Source: Hymenobacter terrenus (GTDB lineage: Bacteria > Bacteroidota > Bacteroidia > Cytophagales > Hymenobacteraceae). Taken from it: 64,000 bases of DNA. Below the pieces are notes generated by a model that was given only the letters and a program-made list of their open reading frames with translations, did not search any database and was not told the DNA's origin. Position numbers and translations under genes: made by a program. The stretch covers positions 1 through 64,000 of the forward strand of contig NZ_LATM01000011.1 of assembly GCF_000972495.1 (NCBI RefSeq), in the 5' to 3' direction. Each line of letters starts with the position of its first letter. Positions within the stretch are counted from its first letter, which is position 1. Of the stretch, positions 13,893 through 23,122 are shown in pieces.

Positions 13893-15503
13893 TTACCGCT
13901 CGATGTGCTTGATTTTGGCCTCGTCGAGGTCCAGTTGGGCTTCCTGTTGGCGCAGCACTTCTTCCTCGAAGGTGTCGTGGTGGCGCAGGTGGGCCAGAGC
14001 CTCGCGCTGCACGCGCAGCACGTCGAGCAGCACCAGGTGGTACTGGCGCAGGGCCTCGCGGCCCGACTCATCGGCTTCGAGGGCATTCAGGGTGCGGGTG
14101 GTGAGGTTCAGCTCGGTTTGCATGCGCTGTTGCAGGCGGGCAATGAGTTCATTGCCTTCGGTCTCGGCAGGATATTGGTTTTTGAGATGGTCCACGGCGG
14201 CCTGGCGCAGGTGCAGGCGCACCCCGGCTTCCTGCTCTTCGGGCGGAAGCCGGTCGTCGGGGTCGGCCAGCCGGGCGAAGCGGATGATGGCCGGCAGCGT
14301 GAGGCCCTGCACCACCAGCGTGACCAAAATGACCACGAAGGTGATGAACAGCATCAGGTTGCGCTGCGGGAATTGCAGGCCGTCGGCCGTCGTCAGGGGC
14401 ACCGACAGCGCGGCGGCCAACGATACTACCCCCCGCATGCCAGCCCAGCCCAGCACCAGCGGGCCCTGCCAGCCGGGACTGGCCTCGCTGGTGCGAATGC
14501 GTTGGCTGAAAAAGCGTGGAATAAAGGCGGCCGGGTACATCCACAGCAGCCGGATGACAATCACGAGCACGCTCATCAGCAGGCCGTAGGCAATGGCTTC
14601 GTGCAGGGAATACTCGCCCAGCCCCTCCACCGCGATGGGCAGCTGCAAGCCAATGAGAATGAACACCAGCCCGTTGAGCACGAAGCTCACGCTCGACCAC
14701 ACGCTGCCAGCCTGCAGGCGCGTATTGGCATCGAACACCCGGTGCGAGAGGCGCGAAAGCAGCAGCCCGCCGCTCACCACCGCAAGCACGCCCGAAAAAT
14801 GAAATTCTTCGGCCATCAAATACATCACGTAGGGCGCCATGAAGGTGAGCACCGTGTTGATGCTGGGCGTGGTAGGCAGGTATTTATGAATCAAATAAAA
14901 GCCGTAGGCCACGCCTATTCCTATCGCCAGCCCCATGCCGCTCACCAGTAAAAAACTGCCCACCGCCTCGTGCCACACAAACGTGCCCGACACCACGGCC
15001 GCCAGCGCAAACCGAAATACAATCAGGCTGCTGGCGTCGTTAATCAGGCTTTCGCCTTCCAGAATGGCCGTCACCCGCCGCGGCACCTTGATGCCGCGCA
15101 GCACTGAAGTGGCCGCCACCGCATCGGGCGGCGAGATGATGCCACCCAGCAAGAACCCCAGCGCCAGCGTGAACCCCGGAATAATGGCCTGCGCCACCAC
15201 CGCCACGATGACCGACGTGAAGGCCACCAGCCCAAACGCGAGCAGCGCAATGGGCCGCCGCCAGCGCCAGAAGTCGTGCCAAGACGTGTACCACGCCGCC
15301 TCATAAAGCAGCGGCGGCAGGAAAATCAGAAATATCAGGTCGGGGGCAATGGCAATGTGCGGCAAGCCCGGCACGAAACTCAGCACCAGCCCGCCCAACA
15401 CCAGAAAAATAGGGTAAGAAATCCCCAGCTTCTGCCCCAGCATCACCAACAAAAAGACGGCGAAGAGCAGACCGATAATGAGCAAAAGGGTTGAGTGCAG
15501 CAT
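13893..15503 (-). CDS. Na+/H+ antiporter, CPA1 family
   Basis: Protein of 536 aa from MLHSTLLLIIGLLFAVFLL. About 12 membrane helices are visible; conserved features of monovalent cation:proton antiporters include SPPDAVAATSVL and the following LINDASSLIVFRFAL, where the paired Asn-Asp is the ion-binding site, and WAGMRGVVSLAAALSVPL late in the membrane part. A cytoplasmic tail of about 120 residues is predicted helical and charged. It exchanges Na+ (or K+) for H+ across the inner membrane for pH and salt control. The frame is open to 15746, but the upstream part runs through a palindromic repeat and is not credible as protein. Confidence 0.9.
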   Translation of the reverse strand: MLHSTLLLIIGLLFAVFLLVMLGQKLGISYPIFLVLGGLVLSFVPGLPHIAIAPDLIFLIFLPPLLYEAAWYTSWHDFWRWRRPIALLAFGLVAFTSVIVAVVAQAIIPGFTLALGFLLGGIISPPDAVAATSVLRGIKVPRRVTAILEGESLINDASSLIVFRFALAAVVSGTFVWHEAVGSFLLVSGMGLAIGIGVAYGFYLIHKYLPTTPSINTVLTFMAPYVMYLMAEEFHFSGVLAVVSGGLLLSRLSHRVFDANTRLQAGSVWSSVSFVLNGLVFILIGLQLPIAVEGLGEYSLHEAIAYGLLMSVLVIVIRLLWMYPAAFIPRFFSQRIRTSEASPGWQGPLVLGWAGMRGVVSLAAALSVPLTTADGLQFPQRNLMLFITFVVILVTLVVQGLTLPAIIRFARLADPDDRLPPEEQEAGVRLHLRQAAVDHLKNQYPAETEGNELIARLQQRMQTELNLTTRTLNALEADESGREALRQYHLVLLDVLRVQREALAHLRHHDTFEEEVLRQQEAQLDLDEAKIKHIER

Positions 15504-15536
15504 AAGTAAGCGCAGCGGAAGAAAGCTCCAAAGAAA

Positions 15537-15641
15537 CGTCATGCCGAGCATAGCGAAGCATCTGGCGTGAGCTGGCAATCCCGACGCAAGAAAAAATATA
15601 GTGGCGGCACACGAGATGCTTCGCTGCGCTCTGCATGATGG
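15537..15641. repeat. dispersed palindrome, GTCATGC family (diverged arms)
   Basis: Arms CGTCATGCCGAGCATAGCG... (15537-15563) and its approximate inverse (15613-15641, GAGATGCTTCGCTGCG...) flank a centre of about 50 bases. It lies between the divergent antiporter and pyrG genes, about 35 bases upstream of the antiporter start. Confidence 0.7.
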
Positions 15642-15714
15642 TTTTATCAGACGAAAAGCCTGCAAGCAGCTACCCCGCGACGCAGATTTTTTCCTATTCC
15701 AAATCCGGAAGCCG

Positions 15715-15722
15715 TACTTTTG
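15715..15722 (+). promoter_or_regulatory. -7 box of pyrG
   Basis: TACTTTTG matches the Bacteroidota -7 consensus TAnnTTTG and lies 10 bases before the pyrG ATG, implying a very short leader. Confidence 0.55.
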
Positions 15723-15731
15723 ACCCCCGTC

Positions 15732-17378
15732 ATGCCCGAACGCCAAACCCCCACCCCCTCCGCGTCGGCTGCGAAATTCATTTTCGTTACCGGCGGCGTC
15801 ACTTCTTCATTAGGCAAAGGAATTATTTCCGCCTCTCTCGCCAAGCTGCTGCAAGCTCGCGGCTTCCGAGTCACCATCCAGAAGTTCGACCCCTACATCA
15901 ACATCGACCCCGGTACGCTCAACCCGTACGAGCACGGCGAGTGCTACGTGACCGACGACGGCGCCGAAACTGACCTCGACCTCGGCCACTACGAGCGGTT
16001 CCTGAACACACCCACCTCGCAGGCCAACAACGTCACCACCGGTCGCATCTACGACCACGTCATCCGGCGCGAGCGCGAAGGCGCGTTCCTCGGCAAAACG
16101 GTGCAGGTGGTACCCCACATCACCGACGAAATCAAGCGGCGCATGCTGCTGCTGGGCCAAAACGGCCAGTTCGATGTGGTCATCACCGAAATCGGCGGTT
16201 GCATCGGCGACATCGAGAGCCTGCCCTTCGTGGAGGCCGTGCGCCAGCTCCGCTGGGAGCTGGCCGATTCGGATTCGCTGGTTATTCACCTCACGCTCCT
16301 ACCCTACCTGAAGGCGGCCGGCGAGCTGAAAACCAAGCCTACGCAGCACTCCGTGCGCGACCTGCGCGAGGCCGGCCTGCAGCCCGACATCCTGGTGTGC
16401 CGCTCCGAGCACCCGATTCCGATGGAGATGCGCCGCAAAATCGCGCTGTTCTGCAACGTCAAAATCAACTCCGTTATCGAGTCGCTCGACGCCGACAGCA
16501 TCTATTCGGTACCGCTGCTCATGCGTAAGGAGGGCCTGGATGAGCGGGTTATCAAGCGTCTGAAAATGACTGGCGGCGCCCAGCAACCCGATTTGGAAGC
16601 CTGGAAAGACTTCCTCGGCAAGCTCAAAAATCCCACCGAGGAAGTGACCGTGGCCCTCGTGGGCAAGTACGTGGAGCTACCCGACGCCTACAAATCCATC
16701 AACGAGGCCTTTGTGCACGCCGGCGCGCAGAACGAGTGCAAAGTCACCGTCCGCAGCATTCAGTCCGACCACATCACCCCCGACAACATTGCCGGCCTGC
16801 TCCACGGCTGCGATGGCGTACTCGTAGCCCCTGGCTTCGGCGAGCGCGGCTTCGAGGGCAAGATTGCCGCTGTGCGCTACGTGCGGGAAAACAATATCCC
16901 CTTCTTCGGCATCTGCCTGGGCATGCAGGTAGCGGTGGTAGAGTTTGCCCGCCACGTGCTGGGCCTGCAAAACGCCAACTCCACCGAAATGGACGCGCTG
17001 ACGCCCAACCCCGTCATCGCCATGATGGAGGAACAAAAAAACATCACGCAAAAGGGCGGCACCATGCGCCTCGGCGCCTACGCCTGCGACTTGCGCCGCG
17101 GCTCCCGCGCCGCTAAGGCCTACGGCCGCAACCACATCAGTGAGCGCCACCGTCACCGCTACGAGTTCAATAACCAGTACCTGGCCCAGTTTGAAGAAGC
17201 CGGCCTGCAAATGACTGGCACTAACCCCGAAACCGGCCTCGTGGAAGTAATCGAGTTGCCAAGCCACCCCTGGTTCGTGGCCGGCCAGTTCCACCCCGAA
17301 CTGAAAAGCACCGTGGAGCAGCCACACCCGCTGTTTACCCGCTTCGTGCGCGCCGCCATCCAGCACCGCAAAGCATAA
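15732..17378 (+). CDS. pyrG: CTP synthase
   Basis: Protein of 548 aa. It makes CTP from UTP, ATP and glutamine. The synthase half opens with KFIFVTGGVTSSLGKG (ATP-binding) and the glutamine amidotransferase half carries GICLGMQ with the nucleophile Cys395 and HPEL in the closing catalytic region. ATG at 15732 is preferred over the TTG at 15720. It is followed after a palindrome by yidC on the same strand, each apparently with its own -7 box. Confidence 0.97.
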   Translation: MPERQTPTPSASAAKFIFVTGGVTSSLGKGIISASLAKLLQARGFRVTIQKFDPYINIDPGTLNPYEHGECYVTDDGAETDLDLGHYERFLNTPTSQANNVTTGRIYDHVIRREREGAFLGKTVQVVPHITDEIKRRMLLLGQNGQFDVVITEIGGCIGDIESLPFVEAVRQLRWELADSDSLVIHLTLLPYLKAAGELKTKPTQHSVRDLREAGLQPDILVCRSEHPIPMEMRRKIALFCNVKINSVIESLDADSIYSVPLLMRKEGLDERVIKRLKMTGGAQQPDLEAWKDFLGKLKNPTEEVTVALVGKYVELPDAYKSINEAFVHAGAQNECKVTVRSIQSDHITPDNIAGLLHGCDGVLVAPGFGERGFEGKIAAVRYVRENNIPFFGICLGMQVAVVEFARHVLGLQNANSTEMDALTPNPVIAMMEEQKNITQKGGTMRLGAYACDLRRGSRAAKAYGRNHISERHRHRYEFNNQYLAQFEEAGLQMTGTNPETGLVEVIELPSHPWFVAGQFHPELKSTVEQPHPLFTRFVRAAIQHRKA

Positions 17379-17385
17379 GCTAAAT

Positions 17386-17482
17386 GTGGTGCGGAGCCTT
17401 CGCTCCGCGAGTACGCGCCGCACAGGTAATTGTGGCATCAAGGCAGGCAGGCAGAAACGCGCAGCAAAGGCTGCGCGCCACT
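17386..17482. repeat. imperfect palindrome between pyrG and yidC
   Basis: A left arm (GTGGTGCGGAGCCTTCGC...) and right arm (...GCAAAGGCTGCGCGCCAC) are imperfect inverse complements, each with an internal small hairpin. It resembles the GTAGCGCGGACTC elements at 32332 and 33193 in design. It may end pyrG transcripts. Confidence 0.6.
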
Positions 17483-17508
17483 GTGCGCCTAGCCCACTAT
17501 CCGCGCCG

Positions 17509-17516
17509 TACCTTTG
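17509..17516 (+). promoter_or_regulatory. -7 box of yidC
   Basis: TACCTTTG, a perfect Bacteroidota -7 element, 23 bases before the yidC start codon. Confidence 0.6.
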
Positions 17517-17539
17517 CCCTTTCGCAACCTCATTACGTA

Positions 17540-19330
17540 ATGGATAAAAATCAAGCAACCGGCCTGTTCCTCATCTCGGCCTTGCTCCTCGTGTACCTGT
17601 TCTTCTTCAGCCCGAAGAATCCTGACGAAAAAGCGCCCGGCAAAACCCCGGCCGCTACCACTGCCGCCGGAAGCACCGCCGCCACTCCCGCGGCAGTTCC
17701 GGCCATCGCCCCGGAAGCCGCCCTCGACACCACGGCGGGCGTTGTGCAGGACCTCACCTTGACGAACGCCAACCTCACCGTCACTTTCTCGACCCGCGGG
17801 GGCCGCGTGACCGCCGTGCGCCTGAATAAGTATAAGACGTTTTTCGGCCAGCCACTCGATTTGTTCGATGCCAAAAGCGCCCGCCTCGACACCCGCTTCC
17901 GCACCGTGGACGGCAAAACCATCAAGTTTTCGGACCTGGTTTTCCAGTCGGCTACCTCGCAGGCGGCCGATGGCGCAGCGGTGCTCACCTTCACGGCGCC
18001 GGTGGCCGGTGGCAGCATCGTGCAGGCTTATACCCTGCCAGCCAACAGCTTTGAGCTGAAGTACGACCTGCGCCTGAATGGCCTGGAGCGCACCTTGGCC
18101 CAGGAGCCACTCACGTTCACCTTCGTGGACCAGGTGCGTCAGACCGAGCAGGACCTCAAGCAAAACCGCAACCACACCACTATCAACCACTACCTCGCGG
18201 CCGGCGACCAGGGCTCGCTGAACGAAACCAGCGAAACCCCCGAAGAATATAAAGCCACGGGCCCGGTAAAATGGGCCGCTCACAAGCACGACTTCTTCGT
18301 GGCCGGCCTCATTGCCGACCAGCAGCCCTTCAGCGGCGGCGCGTTCAATTCGAATGTGAACCTCGCTGACTCATCGACTATCAAAACCTTGAGTACCACC
18401 CTCACCCTGCCGGTGAGCGAGGTGGTGCAGGGCCGCGGCCAGTACCGCTTCTTCTTCGGCCCTAACTCTTTCAACCTGCTGAAAGATGTGGCGCCCGAGT
18501 TCGACCGCAACGTGTATCTGGGCTGGGGCCTGTTCCGCTGGGTCAACCGCTTCGTGGTGCTGCCGGTGTTCCACTTCCTGGAGCAGTTCATCAGTTCTTA
18601 CGGCCTGATTATCGCGCTGTTGGTGCTACTAATTAAGCTCGTAACGTGGCCGCTCACCTACAAAACCTACGAGAGCCAGGCCCGCATGAAAGTGCTGAAG
18701 CCAGAAATTGACCAGCTCAAGGAAAAGTACGGCGACGACCAGACCAAGGTGCAGCAGGAAACGATGAAGCTCTACTCCACCTTTGGGGTGAGCCCCCTAA
18801 GTGGCTGCGTGCCCACGCTGCTCACCCTGCCCATTCTGTTCGCCATGTTTCAGTTCTTCCCTAACGCTATCGAGCTGCGCCAGCAAAGCTTTCTGTGGGC
18901 CAAGGACTTGAGCAGCTACGATGTATTCGTGAAGCTGCCTTTCTACGTGAAATGGTACGGCGACCACGTTTCCATGTTCACGCTGATGATGACGGCCTCT
19001 ACCCTGCTCATGACCTGGCAAAGCAACCAGACCAATACAGCCATGCAGGGCCCGATGAAGACCTACAGTTACCTGATGCCCATCATCTTCCTGTTCGTGC
19101 TGAACAGCTTCGCTGCCGGCCTCACCTGGTACTACTTCGTGTCAAACGTCATCACTTTCGCCCAGCAAGCCATTACTAAGTCCTTCGTCGACGATACTAA
19201 AATCCGTGCCCAGCTCGAAGCCAACAAAATCAAAAACAAGGACAAGAAGCCCGGTGGCCTGCAAGGCCGCATTGCCGAAGCCATGAAAGCAGCGCAGGAG
19301 CGCGAAGCGCAGGCCCGGCGCAAATCGTAG
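17540..19330 (+). CDS. yidC: membrane protein insertase YidC
   Basis: Protein of 596 aa from MDKNQATGLFLISALLLVYLFF. A first membrane anchor is followed by an Ala/Thr-rich linker, a periplasmic domain of about 280 residues, and the conserved insertase core with about five helices (from about residue 350: WGLFRWVNRFVVLPVF, later PLTYKTYESQARMKVLKPE and SPLSGCVPTLLTLPILFAMF). It ends with a basic tail (KNKDKKPGG). It inserts proteins into the inner membrane alone or with SecYEG. A longer upstream frame is just translated repeat sequence. Confidence 0.96.
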   Translation: MDKNQATGLFLISALLLVYLFFFSPKNPDEKAPGKTPAATTAAGSTAATPAAVPAIAPEAALDTTAGVVQDLTLTNANLTVTFSTRGGRVTAVRLNKYKTFFGQPLDLFDAKSARLDTRFRTVDGKTIKFSDLVFQSATSQAADGAAVLTFTAPVAGGSIVQAYTLPANSFELKYDLRLNGLERTLAQEPLTFTFVDQVRQTEQDLKQNRNHTTINHYLAAGDQGSLNETSETPEEYKATGPVKWAAHKHDFFVAGLIADQQPFSGGAFNSNVNLADSSTIKTLSTTLTLPVSEVVQGRGQYRFFFGPNSFNLLKDVAPEFDRNVYLGWGLFRWVNRFVVLPVFHFLEQFISSYGLIIALLVLLIKLVTWPLTYKTYESQARMKVLKPEIDQLKEKYGDDQTKVQQETMKLYSTFGVSPLSGCVPTLLTLPILFAMFQFFPNAIELRQQSFLWAKDLSSYDVFVKLPFYVKWYGDHVSMFTLMMTASTLLMTWQSNQTNTAMQGPMKTYSYLMPIIFLFVLNSFAAGLTWYYFVSNVITFAQQAITKSFVDDTKIRAQLEANKIKNKDKKPGGLQGRIAEAMKAAQEREAQARRKS

Positions 19331-19357
19331 TCGCAAGTTTAGCATATAGGAGAAGCC

Positions 19358-19391
19358 CATTATGCTTCGGCTCCGCTCAGCATGACGGGCT
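19358..19391. repeat. dispersed palindrome, short GTCATGC copy
   Basis: A single compact hairpin containing ATGCTTCGGCTCCGCTCAG and ending AGCATGACGGGCTT. It belongs to the family at 13708-13797 and lies just after yidC, where it may terminate transcription. Confidence 0.7.
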
Positions 19392-19527
19392 TTAGCTTAG
19401 CATTAACTTCCTTTTCTCAAATACCCTAAGCCGGCAGAATGAAACCCTAGGCATGGTTTTCGTTCTGCCGGCTCTTTGTTCACCTACTTTCGGGACCTCA
19501 CCTTCACTGCTTCATCCGCCGCCTACT

Positions 19528-20058
19528 ATGCGCTATTTCACTGCTCTGCTACTTCTTTTCGCCTTGGGGCTCACCTTCCCGGCTTGCGCTCAAAAGACCA
19601 CGCCCCAGCAAACGAAGACTAAGAAAAGCCCTAAAAAGACAGCTACGCCTCAGGGTGATACTAAGACTGAAGTGGGCCCCGTGCTCACCTTTGAGCGCAC
19701 GCCCTGCTTTGGCACCTGCCCGGCTTACACGATGAAGGTATTTGCCGACGGCCGCGTAGCCTACGAAGGCCGCCACGCCGTGCCCGTGATGGGCCAAAAG
19801 GAGCTTAAGCTCCCTGCTACTACTGTGGCCGACATGTTGCGCCAGACCCAGGAGGCTCATTTCGACCAATTCCAGGACCGATACTCGCATGGTGCTACCG
19901 ACTTACCCAGCACCGTGGTGGGTGTCCGGCAAGCCAATGGTCAATTGAAAACCGTGGTGGTGGAAGACGGCGCGCCCGATGAACTTGTAGTCCTCATTAG
20001 CTATCTGCGCAACCAATTCGACCCTCTAGTCGGTCTCTCTACCACTCCAGACCGCTAA
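19528..20058 (+). CDS. DUF6438 domain lipoprotein
   Basis: Protein of 176 aa from MRYFTALLLLFALG; the segment ends FPACAQ, a probable lipoprotein signal. A basic Thr/Lys/Gln-rich linker (TKTKKSPKKT) leads to a DUF6438-type domain recognised by RTPCFGTCPAYTMKVFADG and the following VAYEG. The family is common in Bacteroidota and its function is not known to me. The two close cysteines in CFGTCP are the family hallmark. The frame is open upstream to 19453, but the signal peptide fixes the start. Confidence 0.75.
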   Translation: MRYFTALLLLFALGLTFPACAQKTTPQQTKTKKSPKKTATPQGDTKTEVGPVLTFERTPCFGTCPAYTMKVFADGRVAYEGRHAVPVMGQKELKLPATTVADMLRQTQEAHFDQFQDRYSHGATDLPSTVVGVRQANGQLKTVVVEDGAPDELVVLISYLRNQFDPLVGLSTTPDR

Positions 20059-20102
20059 TCCATAGTAACTTTATCCCTGAAGCAGCCTCTTTTCTACCCG
20101 CT

Positions 20103-21116
20103 ATGACCGCAGCTCACCGCCTCGACTACATCAACATCAGTCTAATGCTACTTTCATTCAGCATAGCTATGTTTTTGCCCTTCGAATTATTCTTGTTTTC
20201 GTACGCTGTGTTGGGCCCCGCTCATTATCTCACCGAAATTTCCTGGCTGCATCAGCGACGATACTTCACCCATGGCCCCCGCGACTACCTGGCGCTGGTA
20301 GCACTGGCCGTGGTGGCGGCGTTATTCTTCCTGAGCTATACCACTGAGCTACTGGTTCCAGTTCGCCCTTCGTCGCCCCTGCCCTACAATACGGTTGTAT
20401 ATCTGGCTTTTGCTGGGGCACTCATCATGGTGGTGGTAAAGAGCATGTTTTATCGTTTTGTGAGCGTGACTTTACTCATACTCTGCGCCACGTTTTCGCG
20501 GAGCTACATCCTGTTCTTCTCGTTTTTTCTACCCACCCTCATTCACGTCTATCTGTTCACGGGCTGCTTCATTTTGTATGGCGCGTTAAAGTCGAAGCAC
20601 CGCACAGGCTTAGTTTCGCTGGTCGTTTTTGTACTCTGCCCCGTGCTGTTTCTGCTCTTACGCCCCGTGGGTGGGCCTGCTACCGCCTACGCGAGCACCG
20701 CTTATAAGATGTTTGAGGGCATCAATTCAGTTATTATTAGCTGGTTTCAGGACGGCCAGCCGGGAGGAGACTCCCTGCACAGCTTGGTTTACGCCTCTCC
20801 CACCGGCCTAATGGTGATGCGCTTCATTGCCTTCGCCTACACCTATCACTACCTTAATTGGTTTTCCAAAACCAGCATCATTCAGTGGCACCAAATGCCC
20901 AAGGCTCGTTTGGCCATGCTTGCGCTAATTTGGGCGGCTTCCGTCGGCATCTACTGGATTGACTATCAACTGGGAATGAAGTGGCTCTTTTTTCTGAGTC
21001 TGGCCCATGTCTTCCTGGAGTTTCCGCTCAATCACCGCACCATCCTGAATATCGGCAAGGAATTGCGTGGGATGCTATTCGGCCGTAAGCAGTTGGCATC
21101 ATCTCAGAGCGTGTAA
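20103..21116 (+). CDS. polytopic membrane protein, unrecognised
   Basis: Protein of 337 aa with about eight to nine hydrophobic helices. Histidines near membrane segments stand out: GPAHYLTEISWLHQ (about residue 40), YTYHYLNWF (about 248) and LAHVFLEFPLNHR (near the C-terminus). Such His placement occurs in membrane metal enzymes (for example Brp/Blh-like carotenoid cleavers or desaturases), but I cannot assign it to one. It follows the DUF6438 gene after 44 bases on the same strand. Function unknown. Confidence 0.6.
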   Translation: MTAAHRLDYINISLMLLSFSIAMFLPFELFLFSYAVLGPAHYLTEISWLHQRRYFTHGPRDYLALVALAVVAALFFLSYTTELLVPVRPSSPLPYNTVVYLAFAGALIMVVVKSMFYRFVSVTLLILCATFSRSYILFFSFFLPTLIHVYLFTGCFILYGALKSKHRTGLVSLVVFVLCPVLFLLLRPVGGPATAYASTAYKMFEGINSVIISWFQDGQPGGDSLHSLVYASPTGLMVMRFIAFAYTYHYLNWFSKTSIIQWHQMPKARLAMLALIWAASVGIYWIDYQLGMKWLFFLSLAHVFLEFPLNHRTILNIGKELRGMLFGRKQLASSQSV

Positions 21117-21155
21117 AAGCCTTTGGGTCGGTGCAGTGTGGTGCTGGCGCGAGCA

Positions 21156-21213
21156 TTCGACAAACCCGAAATGCTAACTTATCTGCTGAATCGCGGCGGT
21201 GTGAGCTACTAGC
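21156..21213 (+). pseudogene. short inverted fragment of the peptide-binding protein gene
   Basis: On the plus strand, codons here read DKPEMLTYLLNR and stop soon after. Bases 21165-21193 are the exact inverse complement of 21862-21890, inside the minus-strand gene at 21249-22943 where the protein reads NKPEMLTYLLNR. It is a scrap of duplicated, inverted coding sequence. Confidence 0.75.
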
Positions 21214-21248
21214 AGTTCTCAACATGAAGCTATCGGTCTCCTTCAAAT

Positions 21249-22943
21249 CTACTCCTTTTGCACTCGCTCCAGCAGCAACTGGTTCATAGGATTGGGAGTA
21301 AGGCCGCGCACGTTGTTCTGCGTCAACCGGACCACTTCGTCGTAGTATAGGCTAATAACCGGGCTTTCCTCCACGATTATGCGGTCCATGGCCTGGTAGA
21401 GGGCCGTACGCCGGGCCACGTCCTGCGTGCGGCGGGCTTCATCATACAGCTTATCATAAGCCGCATTTTTGAAGTGGGTTTTATCCGGGCCAGCGGGACT
21501 GAAATTGGGACTGTAGAACAAGGCTAAGTAGTTCTCAGCATCGGGGTAGTCACCTAGCCAGCTTTTGGCGAAGAAGGCAACGCGGCCATTATCCACCAAG
21601 TCCTGCTGGGCCGCCGATTGATTGATATCAATCTGGACCTGCGCGCCCACATCAGCCCACTGCTTTTGCAGATATTCGCCTATTTCCTTGCGTTCCAGCA
21701 CCGTGCTCAGGCGCAAGCGCAGCGGGCGCTGCGGTCCGTAGCCGGCGGCGCGCAGCAGTTGCCGGGCCTTCTGCGGCTGGTAGGTGTAGCCGGGCACTTC
21801 TTTTTCGGAGAATGAGGGCAACGCCATGGGCACGAAACCGGAGGTGCCGGCGTGCCCCACCCGATTCAGCAGATAAGTTAGCATTTCGGGCTTGTTCAGA
21901 GCATAGTTCAGGGCTTGGCGCACGCGCTTGTCGCGCAGGGCGCGGCCCTGCACGGCCTGCTCGCCAGTCAGGTTAGCCGAATCGAGTTGAATGCCGAGGT
22001 ACTCCGTGTTCAGGTAGGGCACTTTCTCCACCCGGAACTTGCCCTGAAAATCCTCCCGAATAGTGCCGTCGGGGTGCATAATCAAGTCGCGCGAGCCAGC
22101 GCGGATGCCCGACAGAAAATCCAGCTTGCCTTGCTGAAAGGTCAGAAACTCGGTCTTGCGGTCGGCCAGGAAGCTCACGGCCACGGCATCGAGGTACGGC
22201 AGCGGGCGCCCTTGCCGGTCGCGCCGCCAGTACGTCGGGTTTTTCTCGAAGAGTAGCACGTTGCCCTCGTCCCACAGCTTGAACCGGAATGGCCCGGTGC
22301 CCACCGGGTGCTCGCGGAAGTCTTTGCCGTACTTTGCCACGGCCTCGTGAGGCACCACGTAAGCGTAGTGCATAGTCAGGATGCCCAGAAACGGAATAAA
22401 CGGCTCCTTGAGATGAATGCGCAGTGTCGAGTCATTTGCCGCTACGAAGGCGGTATCGCTGGGGCTGCCGTCGGGCTTTTCCAACACTTTGCCCCGGAAA
22501 ATCCAGCCCCCAGTGCTGGCCGTGGCCGCATCCAGAATGCGCTTGAAGGAATACACGAAGTCGGCCGCCGTCACCACGCGCCCCTTGCCGCCGGGGAAAA
22601 CCTCGCTGTCGTGAAACCGCACGCCCGACCGCAGCACGAAGGTATAGAGCCGCCCATCGGGTGAAATGCTGAACCGCCGCGCCAGGGCCGGAGCTGGCAG
22701 CAGGGTCGAATCCAGCTCCAGCAGGCCGTTGAACAGCTGCTCATCGGCCCAGCGGTTGGCCTGGTTGCGGGCAAAGGCGGGGTCGAGCGAAGTAAGCGCC
22801 TCGGGCTGGTTGTAGCGGAACACGCGGCGCTCGTCGGCGGCCGGGCGGGCCGCGTCGTGGCAGCCAGCCAGCGCCAGCAGAGCCAGCCAGCATCCAAAAG
22901 GTTTAGCCAATAAGCTGGCCCAACGAGCCAAAAAAGGGGGCAT
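21249..22943 (-). CDS. ABC transporter substrate-binding lipoprotein (peptide, SBP family 5)
   Basis: Protein of 564 aa. A hydrophobic leader ends in ALAGC, a lipobox with Cys28. The body is a family 5 extracellular solute-binding protein (oligopeptide/dipeptide type): RYNQPEALTSLDPAFARNQ at the N-terminus, then DGRLYTFVLRSGVRFHD, HPVGTGPFRF and KTEFLTFQQGKLDFLSG. It would capture peptides in the periplasm for an ABC importer; no permease or ATPase genes are adjacent. A short inverted copy of its coding sequence lies beyond its 3' end. Confidence 0.9.
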   Translation of the reverse strand: MPPFLARWASLLAKPFGCWLALLALAGCHDAARPAADERRVFRYNQPEALTSLDPAFARNQANRWADEQLFNGLLELDSTLLPAPALARRFSISPDGRLYTFVLRSGVRFHDSEVFPGGKGRVVTAADFVYSFKRILDAATASTGGWIFRGKVLEKPDGSPSDTAFVAANDSTLRIHLKEPFIPFLGILTMHYAYVVPHEAVAKYGKDFREHPVGTGPFRFKLWDEGNVLLFEKNPTYWRRDRQGRPLPYLDAVAVSFLADRKTEFLTFQQGKLDFLSGIRAGSRDLIMHPDGTIREDFQGKFRVEKVPYLNTEYLGIQLDSANLTGEQAVQGRALRDKRVRQALNYALNKPEMLTYLLNRVGHAGTSGFVPMALPSFSEKEVPGYTYQPQKARQLLRAAGYGPQRPLRLRLSTVLERKEIGEYLQKQWADVGAQVQIDINQSAAQQDLVDNGRVAFFAKSWLGDYPDAENYLALFYSPNFSPAGPDKTHFKNAAYDKLYDEARRTQDVARRTALYQAMDRIIVEESPVISLYYDEVVRLTQNNVRGLTPNPMNQLLLERVQKE

Positions 22944-22961
22944 GCGAACAGGGAAAGAATG

Positions 22962-22969
22962 TATCTTTG
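22962..22969 (+). promoter_or_regulatory. possible -7 box directed toward parA
   Basis: TATCTTTG matches the -7 consensus on the plus strand but lies 153 bases before parA, separated from it by the repeat at 22975-23119. If real, the repeat is transcribed as the parA leader. Confidence 0.4.
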
Positions 22970-22974
22970 TGCAA

Positions 22975-23119
22975 TGCTACGGCAAAAGTTATTAGTTCTT
23001 TGTTGGCAGTTATTCGTCGTCAGTTATTAGTTAATCAGGGTCAGAATGACCATCAACTGATAATGAACCGCCAACAATCACTAACTAAGAACTAGCAACT
23101 GACAACTGACAACTAGAGA
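22975..23119. repeat. degenerate palindromic repeat with AGTTATTAGTT-like units
   Basis: An AT-rich stretch with repeated GTTATTAGTT/AACTGACAACTGAC units; left and right parts are roughly inverse complements. It is unlike the GC-rich neighbouring genes and fills the gap between the divergent lipoprotein and parA genes. Confidence 0.55.
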
Positions 23120-23122
23120 CTC

